From Tectiglobus sp965247245 (GTDB lineage: Bacteria; Pseudomonadota; Alphaproteobacteria; Rhizobiales; Hyphomicrobiaceae): a DNA stretch of 64,000 bases. Positions 51,236 through 60,794 of this stretch are shown in pieces (position 1 is the stretch's first letter; each line of letters begins with the position of its first letter). A program made the position numbers and the translations under genes. The stretch covers positions 3,348,001 through 3,412,000 of the forward strand of contig CBDFGV010000003.1 in the NCBI GenBank assembly GCA_965247245.1. The letters are read 5' to 3'. Below the pieces are notes generated by a model. That model made no database searches and was not told the origin of the DNA. It saw nothing but the letters and a program-made list of their open reading frames with translations.

Positions 51236-51380
51236 GGCTTGTGCTCCTCCATTTTTATCTGACCGGCAACTGTGAAGGCTAAGCCAGCTTGGTGCCTGAT
51301 ACTAGGGGCCATACCAGGAAGTTGCCGCGCTCAGAGCAAACCTAACCGAATTGTGAACCTGTTCCATCGTCGCCCACGTC

Positions 51381-52169
51381 TCAAGCCGGCTCCGACAAAT
51401 TCGCGAGCATGCGGCTTGGTGGTTGACCGAAGTGCTTCCGAAAGGCAGCCGTAAACGCGCTCACACTGGAATAGCCACACGCGTGCGCGACCTTGCTCAC
51501 CGTGTTGCCCCGCGCCAGATCTTCCAGCGCAAAATGGAACCGGACTTGCTGTCGCCAGGCAGCAAACCCCATTCCAAGTTCGCTGTCACACAGCCTCGCC
51601 AGTGTCCGTTCCGATGCGCCAGCGAACTCTGCATGGTCTGCCAATCCCGCAGTATCGCCGGGATTATCGATCAGCTTTTCACAAACGCGTAGCAAACGCG
51701 GGTCGGACGGCATCGGGATGCTGAGATCCAGCGTCACACCGCGGCACACTTCATCCAGTATCAGCTGACCAAGCCAATTCCCTCGCTCACTGCGCTGATA
51801 ACTTTCCGGTTCATCCAGCAAGGCAGCTATCAATTCCCGCAACAGCGCACTGGGTGTCATCACCGAACAAGCATCCGGCAGCTTCGGATGCGATCCGGGC
51901 TCGATGTAAAGCGTCCGCATCTCCACTGGATTGCGCATTGAGACTGAGTGACTGACACCACCGGGCATATAAAGCGCACGTTCTGTCGGCACGATCCAAC
52001 TGTGCGTATCAGTGCGCACCCGCATTGTCCCGGAAGCCGCATAAATAAGCTGGTCGCGACGATGACTGTGCGGCGGGATAACAAACTCCGTCGGAAAGTG
52101 CTTCTGCATCACCGCCACCGCGACGGGCAGTTCTTGGTAGTCATCCGGATTGATCGAGCGTTGCGACAT
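51381..52169 (-). CDS. AraC family transcriptional regulator
   Basis: 262 residues: an N-terminal cupin sensing domain (about 20-110; FVIPPHSHRRDQLIYAASG, LYMPGGVSHSV) and a C-terminal double helix-turn-helix (about 165-258; ASERTLARLCDSELGMGFAAWRQ, SKVAHACGYSSVSAFTAAFRKHFG). The cupin-type AraC proteins often regulate an adjacent transporter; here the MFS gene is divergent, with 127 bp between the two starts, and is the likely target. Confidence 0.93.
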   Translation of the reverse strand: MSQRSINPDDYQELPVAVAVMQKHFPTEFVIPPHSHRRDQLIYAASGTMRVRTDTHSWIVPTERALYMPGGVSHSVSMRNPVEMRTLYIEPGSHPKLPDACSVMTPSALLRELIAALLDEPESYQRSERGNWLGQLILDEVCRGVTLDLSIPMPSDPRLLRVCEKLIDNPGDTAGLADHAEFAGASERTLARLCDSELGMGFAAWRQQVRFHFALEDLARGNTVSKVAHACGYSSVSAFTAAFRKHFGQPPSRMLANLSEPA

Positions 52170-52296
52170 GCCAAACCATCACTTCCAGCAGATGGCAGAT
52201 ATTCAATAGAAATTGGCATAACATCGATTGCCAGCCAAGGCTATCATGCGTAATCGAACATCGACCTTAGAACGCGCATAGCGAAAGACTGCACCC

Positions 52297-53526
52297 ATGG
52301 AAGACCGCAAGCACTTTTTCTTTCTCAACGTCGGCCATTTTCTGGATCACTTGTTTCTGCTGATCTTTGCTACCGTGGCAGCGCTCGTACTGACGAACGA
52401 GTGGGGCATGAAGTACGCCGAGCTGATCCCTTACGCAACACCGGGCCTGATCGCATTCGGCCTGTTCTCACTACCGGCCGGTTGGCTCGCCGACAGGTGG
52501 AGTCGCGAGGGTATGATGGTGGTCTTCTTCATCGGCATAGGTTGCGCCTCGATCGCCACATCGTTCGTACAAACGCCGGTACAGATGGCTGGCGGCTTGT
52601 TCCTAATCGGTATGTTTGCCGCCATCTACCATCCTGTCGGCCTCGCAATGATTGCGCGCGGCGGCAAGAACATGGGCCTCGATATCGCTGTCAACGGCGT
52701 GTGGGGCAACATGGGCGTCGGCTGTGCGGCTCTGCTGACAGGCTTCCTCATTGACCAGACAGGCTGGCGCACTGCTTTCTGGCTGCCCGGAATTTTCTCG
52801 GTCTTGTTCGGCCTGTCGTATCTCTATAACTACCGCGACCGCGTGCCGTTGAAGAATGCAGCAACAGCCTCTGTTGCAAGTCCGTCGCAGGTCCCAGTTG
52901 ACGGCACCACAACCGCTGAATGGCGCGCCATGCTCATTCGCATCAGCGTCATTATCTTCTTCACAACCGCGATCTCCAGTATCATTTTCCAGAGCACGAC
53001 GTTTGCTCTGCCGAAGGTGTTCGACGAGCGCCTTGGCGGCATCGCATCCAGTGCGACTCTTGTTGGTTGGTTGGCGTTTATCGTCTTCGGCGTCGCCTCA
53101 TTCGCCCAGATTGTCGTTGGCAAGCTGCTCGACGTTTATGGTCCACGCAACGTCTTTTCCGTCGTCGCGTTGATCCAGGTCGTCTTCTTCGCGCTGATGC
53201 CGGGCTTGACCGACATCACGGCTCTCGCTGTCGCACTGGGCTTCATGCTTGGCGCCTTCGGCCAGATCCCGATCAACGACTACATGATTGGTAAGATGGC
53301 GAAGTCCGAGCTACGCGCCTCTATCTATGGCGCACGCTACATCGTCAGTTTCGGCGTCTGGGCTATCGTTGTCCCGCTCATCGCCTGGGTTCACCATAAC
53401 TGGGGCTTCGATGTGCTGTTCTACATTCTGGCTGTGTCAGCCCTGGCGATCCTGGGCGCTGTCCTTATGTTGCCGGGACGACTGCCCGAAGCCCAGCCAA
53501 CACCTACGGTCCAACCAGCCGAGTAA
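52297..53526 (+). CDS. MFS transporter
   Basis: 409-residue major-facilitator protein with about twelve hydrophobic helices, the loop 2-3 motif GWLADRWSREG and a central cytoplasmic loop (about 185-210). Substrate and direction (uptake or efflux) are not determined. Conserved charged residues in helix 1 (HFLDH) are seen. It is divergently transcribed from the AraC regulator gene. The tail is short and proline-rich (PEAQPTPTVQPAE). Confidence 0.92.
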   Translation: MEDRKHFFFLNVGHFLDHLFLLIFATVAALVLTNEWGMKYAELIPYATPGLIAFGLFSLPAGWLADRWSREGMMVVFFIGIGCASIATSFVQTPVQMAGGLFLIGMFAAIYHPVGLAMIARGGKNMGLDIAVNGVWGNMGVGCAALLTGFLIDQTGWRTAFWLPGIFSVLFGLSYLYNYRDRVPLKNAATASVASPSQVPVDGTTTAEWRAMLIRISVIIFFTTAISSIIFQSTTFALPKVFDERLGGIASSATLVGWLAFIVFGVASFAQIVVGKLLDVYGPRNVFSVVALIQVVFFALMPGLTDITALAVALGFMLGAFGQIPINDYMIGKMAKSELRASIYGARYIVSFGVWAIVVPLIAWVHHNWGFDVLFYILAVSALAILGAVLMLPGRLPEAQPTPTVQPAE

Positions 53527-53549
53527 TAACAACGACGCCCTGCGCCGGC

Positions 53550-54959
53550 TTAGGCCTGCGCGGGTTCAATCTTGAGTGTCAGCCCATCGCGTGGACGCAA
53601 CGTAATGCGTGCGACCGGCACCGGATCGGCCTCGTCTGCGAGACTAAACCGAACGCGACGCATGAACTCCGCCAGCAGTGCGATCGACTCCATCATTGCA
53701 AAACTATTGCCGACGCACGTCCGCGGCCCTGAACCAAATGGCATGTAGGCGAACTTCGGGATAGCCCTCATGTTCTCGCGCGCGAAGCGCTCCGGCCAGA
53801 ACACCTCTGGCTTGTCCCACAACATCTCGTGACGATGAATCACATAGAGCGGCAGAAAGATCAGCGCATCGGCGGCGACATCAACATCGCGGATCCGCGT
53901 CGGCCGCTCAGCAACGCGCGCAATCATCGGGGCTGGAGCATAAACACGCATGGCTTCGCTCAGCACCTGCCGCGTGATGTCGAGCTTGGCAATGTGATCG
54001 GCACTCAAGGCGTCTGAACCGACGACGTCATGAACTTCCCGCGCGATCCGCTCCTGCCATTCCGGATACTTGGCCAACAGGTACAAGGTCCATGTCAGCG
54101 ACGAAGCCGTTGTTTCGTGCCCTGCAATCAAGAAGGTCAAAAGATTGTCGAGAACATAGTCATCAGACATGCTCTCACCGGTCTCCGGGTCAGTTGCCGC
54201 CAAGAGGCGATCGAGCAAATCTTGCGTTCCGTTCGATCCGTTGCGCCGCTGCTGAATGACATTCGTGAGCTCACGCCGCAGATAACCGCTGGCGTTTGAC
54301 ATCGTTCGCGAACCGGGATGCGGAAACCAACTCGGCAGGCCCATTCCGAAGTATGAGATCTCCCAGGGTATCCAGCGGGTGAACGCTTCGATCTGGCGTT
54401 CGGCTTCGGCCGAAGAGGTCGCGGCCTGACCACCGAGCATCGAATTTTGAATAATGTCAAAAGCCAGGCGCGTCAGATCAACATCGACTCGCGATGTACC
54501 GGTTCCCTCCAGCCAGCGCGCAGACAGCGTTCGCGCCGCCTCCGAAAACATCGGCACAATCGGCTTCAGCGCGGAAGGCTGGAACACCCCGGCAACGGCC
54601 TGTCGCTGCCAGCGCCATCGCGGCCCGCGCGTAATCAACACGCTATCGTCAACCAGCCGATTAAGAATGCGCTTGTCGAGTTCACTCTTCGGGAAGTTGG
54701 CTTGCTGGTTCACCAGCACTTCGTTGACGTACTCCGGCGCCATCGCGAAGATCCACTGGCGGCCAAAGTTGTAGGTTGCAACCGGTTGCTCAAACAGTTC
54801 ACGCGCCCAGGTCTCAACGGGATTGCGCAACAATCCACGTATCACCTGATAGGTCGTGAGCGGCCCCTGCGGCGCCGGCAATGTCGGGGCGATGGCGTAA
54901 GCCGCACTTTCGGGAACTCGAACGCGCGAAATGGCGGATGGGTCGGTTGTAACGTTCAA
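53550..54959 (-). CDS. Cytochrome P450
   Basis: 469-residue P450: I-helix AGHETTASSLTW (oxygen activation), K-helix ExxR in LSEAMRVYAP, and the haem-binding loop YMPFGSGPRTCVGNSFA with the cysteine thiolate near residue 405. The length and the FGSGPRxC loop resemble bacterial CYP enzymes of the fatty-acid or terpene-hydroxylating clades. No redox partner gene is adjacent. The start is TTG 54959 after AGGTAGA. It is convergent with the MFS gene (23 nt) and downstream of the NTF2-like gene on the same strand. Confidence 0.93.
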   Translation of the reverse strand: MNVTTDPSAISRVRVPESAAYAIAPTLPAPQGPLTTYQVIRGLLRNPVETWARELFEQPVATYNFGRQWIFAMAPEYVNEVLVNQQANFPKSELDKRILNRLVDDSVLITRGPRWRWQRQAVAGVFQPSALKPIVPMFSEAARTLSARWLEGTGTSRVDVDLTRLAFDIIQNSMLGGQAATSSAEAERQIEAFTRWIPWEISYFGMGLPSWFPHPGSRTMSNASGYLRRELTNVIQQRRNGSNGTQDLLDRLLAATDPETGESMSDDYVLDNLLTFLIAGHETTASSLTWTLYLLAKYPEWQERIAREVHDVVGSDALSADHIAKLDITRQVLSEAMRVYAPAPMIARVAERPTRIRDVDVAADALIFLPLYVIHRHEMLWDKPEVFWPERFARENMRAIPKFAYMPFGSGPRTCVGNSFAMMESIALLAEFMRRVRFSLADEADPVPVARITLRPRDGLTLKIEPAQA

Positions 54960-55116
54960 TTCGATCTACCTGTCATACGCGCCCCTGGGGCGCCGTTACT
55001 TTGCCAGGTACAACAACAATTGGGTCCAACCCGCGACCCGATCACACCTGTTCGTTTCTAACTAGTCACGCTTCATCCCTACGACAACCGCGCATCGCGT
55101 CGCGAGCCAACATCGA

Positions 55117-55533
55117 TCAACCTTGCGCTGCCGCCGCCGCCCTGGCCGTATCGAAGATTTCCATCAATTCTACCGCTCCGCCATCGTCAAACGTCCAAAG
55201 GTGCGAAACGGCAACCTCGGCTTGCTTGCCATTCGCCTTATTCTTCCAGGCGCACTTGCCGAACATGGCAATCTGCTTGCCGCCGTCGACGAATACTTCC
55301 GGTGTCCAATGGACCATCTCCCAAGCATCGAGCAGTCCTGTGAAGTAACGCAACGCGTCCTGTTTTGAGTTGCACGGCGCGGCAAACTCAAGGCCTGCAT
55401 TCTCTGCGCCGACACTGCGAATGCGCATGTTGTCGTCTAAGATCCCCAGCCATTGTTCCTGGCTTTGGCCTTTTGTTTCATCCCAGGCCTGGTACGCAGC
55501 CTTAAGCCGCTCGAGGTTCGAACCATCAGTCAT
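55117..55533 (-). CDS. NTF2-like/SnoaL-type small protein
   Basis: 138-residue cone-shaped NTF2-like fold: helix ERLKAAYQAWDETKGQSQE, then WLGILDDNMRIRSVG, DALRYFTGLLDAWEMVHW and a beta-sheet ending HLWTFDDGGAVELMEIFDT. Proteins of this type act as isomerases, cyclases or binding proteins in secondary metabolism. ATG 55533 is chosen for its AAGGAGATACTTT site. The P450 gene lies 157 nt downstream on the same strand, so they may act in one pathway. Confidence 0.85.
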   Translation of the reverse strand: MTDGSNLERLKAAYQAWDETKGQSQEQWLGILDDNMRIRSVGAENAGLEFAAPCNSKQDALRYFTGLLDAWEMVHWTPEVFVDGGKQIAMFGKCAWKNKANGKQAEVAVSHLWTFDDGGAVELMEIFDTARAAAAAQG

Positions 55534-55604
55534 AAAGTATCTCCTTAAGTACAAATGCATCGCCTGAGTAGTATGAGCCCAAGGCCATTTGACGGCAATC
55601 GTTA

Positions 55605-56477
55605 CTAAGGCGGCTGAAACCAAAACTCCGCTGTCAAACGTTCGCGGCCACAATGTCTGGGATGAACTGCCGGAAGTCGTGCCGCGCTACCATTTCCTGC
55701 TACGTAGCGATCAATGCGGATTCGGTCTGACGCAGAGACGCTATGGTGACTTGGCTCCAATTGAAGCAATCTCTTCCTTGAGACAAACGATCCAGATCTT
55801 GCCAGAGCATAGAGGTAGTACACCTGTTGATGACTGAGTTTGATCAGTTTCGAGTCAAGATAATAGGCGAGTGTTTGGCGCAATCCTTCCGGGTAACCGG
55901 TGTCAATCGTTTGCACCAAATACCAGCTGGTTGCCGCGCATAGCGAGTTGTAGACCCGCGACTGAAGAGTCGACGAACCGAACTTGTGATATTCGTCAGA
56001 GCGCTCACGCTTTCGTCCAGAGTGACGTGGAGATAAATCAACAGGTATCAAGTCAATTTGGTACTGCTTTGCAAAGCGCAACAGCTTGCCGACTTGGTTC
56101 CGGTGGACGCAGTGCACGTAATCCAGTACGCGCCATGCCACGATCCGGTCGAATGACCGGCGCGCCACACGGCCGCGATGTAGTCGATTCAGAAACGGAT
56201 AAGTGCGGAAGAACCCTTGTGTTTGGAGGCGCTTCACCGCGTTACATTTGGCTGCATCGAAGGCCGCCTTGTATCGTATCATCTCGTCTGGTTTGAGTTT
56301 TGCGATATAGCTGTCGCGCGCAAAATATGCCCAAAGAGTCTCGTAGCGCATGGCCGGATATGCGCGATCCTCATTGTCGATCAATTCCCTGATTTCCTTC
56401 GGAGCATTGCGGAGATCGACTTGGGCAAAGACCAGTGTATGGCCGTGGCACACGAATAGGACCACGGCAAGCAGCAT
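55605..56477 (-). CDS. Secreted protein of unknown function, C-terminus doubtful
   Basis: 290 residues with a signal peptide (MLLAVVLFVCHGHTLVFAQ, cut near AQ) and a helical, Tyr/Arg-rich mature part with no family I recognise. ATG 56477 is preferred because GGAGA lies just upstream; longer starts to 56507 exist. From about residue 235 the sequence becomes rich in Ser, Arg and His and looks unlike the rest, so a frameshift or a recent extension near the 3' end is possible. Base composition is somewhat AT-richer than the neighbours, which fits a poorly conserved or acquired gene. Confidence 0.55.
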   Translation of the reverse strand: MLLAVVLFVCHGHTLVFAQVDLRNAPKEIRELIDNEDRAYPAMRYETLWAYFARDSYIAKLKPDEMIRYKAAFDAAKCNAVKRLQTQGFFRTYPFLNRLHRGRVARRSFDRIVAWRVLDYVHCVHRNQVGKLLRFAKQYQIDLIPVDLSPRHSGRKRERSDEYHKFGSSTLQSRVYNSLCAATSWYLVQTIDTGYPEGLRQTLAYYLDSKLIKLSHQQVYYLYALARSGSFVSRKRLLQLEPSHHSVSASDRIRIDRYVAGNGSAARLPAVHPRHCGRERLTAEFWFQPP

Positions 56478-56604
56478 ACTTCTCCGAACGGCAATTCCTG
56501 ATCGCAAAGCAACACCTATTTATCTGCCTGCAGATTAAACATGGACGCTAAGCCAATGTCCACATTTTCAGGTCGCCATTCGCTGAAGATGTCAGTGGCC
56601 GAAG

Positions 56605-57207
56605 TCAGCCTTCAGCCTCCGTTGCCAACGGGACACCCAACGCCGTCCCGCACGCCGCAATCCATCTCCTAACACCAGCGCGAGGTGCAAGGTCAAAGCC
56701 GCCCTCCTGGGCGACGTGTGTATAGGCAAACAGTGCGATGTCCGCGATTGTGAACTGGTCTGCAACCAACCATTGCCGTTGGGACAGCTGATCCTCCAAT
56801 GCATCAAGCGCCGCCTCACCGCGTTCAACGCGCCAGGCCTCACGCGTTTCCTTGCCCTTTCCCAGATAGTGCATGTGGAAGCGGCAGACGGCGACGTAGG
56901 GCTCATGACTATACTGCTCCCAGAACAGCCACTGCAGCACCTGCGCCCGCGCAAACCGGTCCGCTGGCAACAGTCGCGTGTTTTCGGCCAGATAGGCGAT
57001 GATCGCATTGGACTGAGACAACACGCGGCCATCCTTCAACACGACAGCTGGGACCTGACCCTGCGGATTGATCTGCAGAAACTCGGGCGTCCGCGAACCG
57101 CCGTTCACGATATCAACGGAGTGCCAAGTATAGCTCAGACCGAGATGATCCGCCGTATACTTGACCTTCATACAGTTGCCCGACTGGGTATCACCATAGA
57201 TGTCCAT
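56605..57207 (-). CDS. Glutathione S-transferase family protein
   Basis: 200-residue GST: TQSGNCMKVKYTADHLGL carries the candidate catalytic Ser/Cys at the start of helix 1, NPQGQVPAVVLKDG the cis-proline, SQSNAIIAYLAE the glutathione site, and WLVADQFTIADIALFAYTH the C-domain capping motif. ATG 57207 has GGAGG 5 nt upstream; the longer in-frame start is not needed. It is divergent from an FtrA-type regulator gene with 91 nt between starts, which may control it. Confidence 0.92.
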   Translation of the reverse strand: MDIYGDTQSGNCMKVKYTADHLGLSYTWHSVDIVNGGSRTPEFLQINPQGQVPAVVLKDGRVLSQSNAIIAYLAENTRLLPADRFARAQVLQWLFWEQYSHEPYVAVCRFHMHYLGKGKETREAWRVERGEAALDALEDQLSQRQWLVADQFTIADIALFAYTHVAQEGGFDLAPRAGVRRWIAACGTALGVPLATEAEG

Positions 57208-57298
57208 TGTGCCTCCGCTCAGTTCTCCTGCGCGAAAAATAGTGAAACGGACGAGCTGAACCAGTGGCAAGAATGACAATATACGTTAAGTTCACGCC

Positions 57299-58279
57299 AT
57301 GATGCCAGGAATGCCGACAAAACCAACTGCACGCCGACACCGCGTTGCGATCATGGCCTATGACCGCCTCTGCACCTTCGAGTTCGGAATAGCCCTCGAA
57401 GTCTTTGCACTCCCGCGACCGGAGTTATCGGTACCGTGGTACGACTGTCGCGTTTTTGCCTGGAACAAGTCACCACTGAGATCCATGGGCGGGCTGACGG
57501 TGACGGCGCCTCACGGCCGCGGCACCATTGACTGGGCCGACACGATCATCGTTCCAGGTTGGTCAGGCGTCGCTGATGAAGTACCGATGCAACTGCGCAA
57601 CAAGATTGCGCGGGCGTACGCCAGCGGAACGAGACTGGTTTCGATTTGCTCGGGTGTTTTTGTGCTGGCGGCCGCCGGCATCCTCGACAATCGCCGAGCC
57701 ACAACACACTGGCGTTATGTCGAGCAACTCCAGGCGGCCCATCCTACAATCAAGGTCGAAGGCGATGCGCTTTATGTTGACGAGGGCGATATCCTAACCT
57801 CGGCCGGCAGTGCCGCCGGGCTCGATCTCTGCCTCCACATCGTGCGACAGGATCACGGTAGCAAAATCGCCAACAGCGTTGCACGCCGTTTGGTCTTGCC
57901 AACCCATCGAGAAGGTGGCCAGACCCAATTCATTCCAGCGCCTGTCGGTGAGGATGGCACCGGGCTCGCCGAGCTGCTGGACTGGCTGCGTGCGCATCTC
58001 GAACACGATCACACGGTTGCCAGCATGGCCGCCGAGGCCGGTCTCAGCGAGCGCACGTTCGTTCGCCGATTCCGCAACGCCACGGGAACGTCACCTCACG
58101 CCTGGCTGACGGCGGAGCGCGTTCGCCGCGCCCGAGATTATCTCGAAACAACAAAGCTATCGACGAACGTCATCGCTGAAAAAACCGGATTCGTGACGCC
58201 CGAAACCTTCCGCCATCACTTTCGCCGTGCGGTCGGCGTGCCTCCGACAGCTTATCGGTCATCCTTTCAGGAGACCTAG
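57299..58279 (+). CDS. ftrA: Transcriptional regulator FtrA (GlxA family)
   Basis: 326 residues: a DJ-1/PfpI-like N-terminal domain (about 14-190) with the elbow cysteine in LVSICSGVFVLAAAG, and a C-terminal AraC-type double helix-turn-helix (about 215-322; MAAEAGLSERTFVRRFRNATG, IAEKTGFVTPETFRHHFRR). This matches the FtrA/GlxA regulator family. Several consecutive ATG codons at the start make the exact N-terminus uncertain. The divergent GST gene is the likely target. Confidence 0.92.
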   Translation: MMPGMPTKPTARRHRVAIMAYDRLCTFEFGIALEVFALPRPELSVPWYDCRVFAWNKSPLRSMGGLTVTAPHGRGTIDWADTIIVPGWSGVADEVPMQLRNKIARAYASGTRLVSICSGVFVLAAAGILDNRRATTHWRYVEQLQAAHPTIKVEGDALYVDEGDILTSAGSAAGLDLCLHIVRQDHGSKIANSVARRLVLPTHREGGQTQFIPAPVGEDGTGLAELLDWLRAHLEHDHTVASMAAEAGLSERTFVRRFRNATGTSPHAWLTAERVRRARDYLETTKLSTNVIAEKTGFVTPETFRHHFRRAVGVPPTAYRSSFQET

Positions 58280-58378
58280 GCCAATGCTCCGGCGAAGTAT
58301 TTCCCGAACCCGCCGCCGTGGCCAAAGGCAGCGCGAAATGATAACCTGAAGCGGTGAATTCATAGTCGGGATTAGACA

Positions 58379-59260
58379 ATGCGGATCCTTGTTGCAGGCT
58401 GGCATGGGCAAGTGGCGCGCGCGTTGTCGGAGCGCTCAGTTCTCCGTGATGATGTAGCGGCGGTTGCAGTCGGACGGCCTGCACTCGACCTGTCCAATCA
58501 GCCCAGTATCGGACGATCGCTGTTTGGCATTGAACCTGATGTCATCATCAACACAGCAGCATTCACCCACGTTGATAGGGCAGAAGATGATCCAGAAAGA
58601 GCCCACCGGGAGAACGCGCTCGGTGCAGCAAATCTCGCTTCAAATGCTGCACGTCGCGGCATCCCCATCATTCACCTCTCGACGGCCCATGTCTTTGATG
58701 GTCAACAGTCCACGCCTTACTCCGAAGACCACATCGCCAAACCGATCAACTCATATGGTCAAAGCAAGCTTGAGGGAGAAGAAGCGGTAGCAACAGCCAA
58801 CCCGGCACATGTCATCATCCGAACCGGTTGGATCTTCAGTCCCTTCGGACAAAACTTTGTCACGTCGCTGTTGCAGCGCGCGCGCTCAGAGGAAACCATG
58901 GACTTCGTGTCGGATCAGTACGGCTCACCGACATACGCGATACACCTCGCCGATGCGCTCCTCGAAGTGGCGTCAAAGATTGTCCATCAACCGGATCCTC
59001 ACCTCTACGGCGTCTACCACTTTGCCGGCTCCGGCGAGGCTAGCTGGTACGATGTTGCGCTCGGCGTGCTGCAATCTTCAAAGGCCAGTGGCGGACCAAC
59101 AGCCGAGGTGCAACCTGTCTCCCATGCCAATTTTCCGTCCCGATCTCAGCGACCGCTTTATGGTTGCCTGGACAGCACAAAGATCCGACGAGATTTCACA
59201 ATCGATGTGCCGCACTGGCAGGACGGAGTAGCAGCCTGCGTAAAGCGTATCTTGACCTGA
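58379..59260 (+). CDS. rfbD: dTDP-4-dehydrorhamnose reductase
   Basis: 293-residue extended SDR of the RmlD/RfbD type: NAD(P) motif AGWHGQVARAL, the TAAFTHVDRAEDDP segment, HLSTAHVFDG and the YxxxK motif in NSYGQSKLEGEEAV. It makes dTDP-L-rhamnose for surface polysaccharides. It is an orphan here: rfbA, rfbB and rfbC are not in the window. The following Rieske gene starts 35 nt downstream on the same strand. Confidence 0.88.
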   Translation: MRILVAGWHGQVARALSERSVLRDDVAAVAVGRPALDLSNQPSIGRSLFGIEPDVIINTAAFTHVDRAEDDPERAHRENALGAANLASNAARRGIPIIHLSTAHVFDGQQSTPYSEDHIAKPINSYGQSKLEGEEAVATANPAHVIIRTGWIFSPFGQNFVTSLLQRARSEETMDFVSDQYGSPTYAIHLADALLEVASKIVHQPDPHLYGVYHFAGSGEASWYDVALGVLQSSKASGGPTAEVQPVSHANFPSRSQRPLYGCLDSTKIRRDFTIDVPHWQDGVAACVKRILT

Positions 59261-59295
59261 ACGGATCAGCCAAAACTAAATTGAACAAATTTATC

Positions 59296-59631
59296 ATGAG
59301 CGAAACTTCTAACTGGCGTACCGTCGCAAAATGCAGCGACTTCCCATCATCCGGCCTCATGGATGTTCTTGTTGGACGCAAGGTCATCCTTCTGGTCAAA
59401 ACAGAATCTACTGTCCTCGCACTGCAGGGCCTGTGTCCACATCAACAGGCACGGCTTGCGGAGGGCGAAGTGCAGCATGGCACACTCCAGTGCCCACACC
59501 ACCTGGCGGCATTCAATCTCAGCGATGGGAGCTGCACCGGCGGTTGGCAGCTGCCACCGCTTAAGCGCTACATCGTGGAAGTGGATGGCGACGATATTCT
59601 CTTGCGTGACCCGCTCCGGGAAGTGGGCTAG
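59296..59631 (+). CDS. Small Rieske [2Fe-2S] protein
   Basis: 111-residue Rieske-fold protein with ligands Cys47/His49 (CPHQQ) and Cys66/His69 (CPHH), in the normal spacing. It resembles ferredoxin subunits and NirD-like small Rieske proteins rather than membrane-bound cytochrome bc1 Rieske subunits, as there is no N-terminal anchor. ATG 59296 is the only good start. Its stop TAG overlaps the stop of the convergent DUF1116 gene in the palindrome CTAG. Confidence 0.88.
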   Translation: MSETSNWRTVAKCSDFPSSGLMDVLVGRKVILLVKTESTVLALQGLCPHQQARLAEGEVQHGTLQCPHHLAAFNLSDGSCTGGWQLPPLKRYIVEVDGDDILLRDPLREVG

Positions 59632-60794
59632 CTGGCGCCGTCGGATTCCGGCCAAGGTGCAATTCCACGCCCAATGAGGCCAATTTCACCGGCCGCGTCG
59701 ACCATACCCAGCATAATCCCAAGACAACTACGCGGCCGGTCAAGATCAAGCCCAACACGCAAGCCACCAATCGGCAGGCCAGGATGTAAACCGATAAATG
59801 CCTCATGCGCGCGCAATGTCAGATGATCCCCCGGAACCTCGCCACGTTCGATGTGACTTGACAAGGAATCACTCAATGTCGGGCTGCAGCGCAGGCAGGC
59901 GGCTCCAAGACCAAGCGCATCGATCACAGCACTGTCACCGATGGCCGGTAGCGGCGAGCGGTCTTCTCTTCCTGGCAGTCGAGGACCGATAGGTTGCGTC
60001 GCTGGCACCGTCTGCCATTGGTCTGGCTCGCACGCCAACTTGTAGCCGATCTCAACGCCGTTGCCGCCACTGGCAACCACCATCCGACTATCGGCAACAC
60101 CTGCGCCTGCGCCAATCATCAGCGCCGACGCAGCCATAGAAATGTTCAAAGCGAACTGACCAACGGACTTGAGATAGGCTTCACTATCCGCGGTCAGCGA
60201 GCCGCGAAATGCCGGCAGGATCCGTTCCTGGAATGCTGCTACATGACCATGCAGATCGTCACCGTTTACCAATGCATCCGCCATCAGCGGAAGCAACGGT
60301 AAAGGCCCCCCGAGCGCTTGCGCGAGATTCTCGCCAACGCCATCACGCAAGCTTTGCACCACGGCGAGGCTTTCTTCGCTACAAACACCAAACCGAATTG
60401 CACCTGGCGCCGGGCCATCATTCAGAGGTGAGATGATCGTCCGGTCCGGCTGATTGAGATCGGCGACTTCCAAACAAAAGGTGCTTGGCCCAACGACGAA
60501 GGCTAGCGGCGTCACGACACCGTAGTCCTGCGCCGCGGCCAGCGAAATATTGCCGTCATCAAACTGCATTGCTGCAAACTCATACGACGATGCCCAACCT
60601 TCTAGGATTGTCGCGGCACAAACCGCATGACGCAGCGCCGCCGGCAACGAACCACCATCGCGCAATGGAGGTCCTGCATGGAGCAACGTGTTGGCTGGCA
60701 GTTGACGCATGTCCCGCAACGGCGCGATACGGGTCCACGCGGGTTCAACAACGATAATACGCTCGTGGGATTGGCGTGTGGCTTCATCTGTCAT
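59628..60794 (-). CDS. DUF1116 family protein
   Basis: 388 residues matching DUF1116 proteins (YahG-like), somewhat shorter than the roughly 470 of E. coli YahG. Recognisable blocks are NTLLHAGPPLRDG, ATILEGWASS, VTPLAFVVGPS, MADALVNGDDLHGHVAAF, FALNISMAASALMIGAG and IGDSAVIDALGLG. Recent work links FdrA/YahF/DUF1116-type proteins with oxamate and allantoin breakdown, but no FdrA gene is adjacent here. ATG 60794 overlaps the stop of the CoxS-CoxG fusion gene (ATGA). The operon setting with a molybdenum hydroxylase suggests it acts on the hydroxylated product. Confidence 0.8.
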   Translation of the reverse strand: MTDEATRQSHERIIVVEPAWTRIAPLRDMRQLPANTLLHAGPPLRDGGSLPAALRHAVCAATILEGWASSYEFAAMQFDDGNISLAAAQDYGVVTPLAFVVGPSTFCLEVADLNQPDRTIISPLNDGPAPGAIRFGVCSEESLAVVQSLRDGVGENLAQALGGPLPLLPLMADALVNGDDLHGHVAAFQERILPAFRGSLTADSEAYLKSVGQFALNISMAASALMIGAGAGVADSRMVVASGGNGVEIGYKLACEPDQWQTVPATQPIGPRLPGREDRSPLPAIGDSAVIDALGLGAACLRCSPTLSDSLSSHIERGEVPGDHLTLRAHEAFIGLHPGLPIGGLRVGLDLDRPRSCLGIMLGMVDAAGEIGLIGRGIAPWPESDGAS

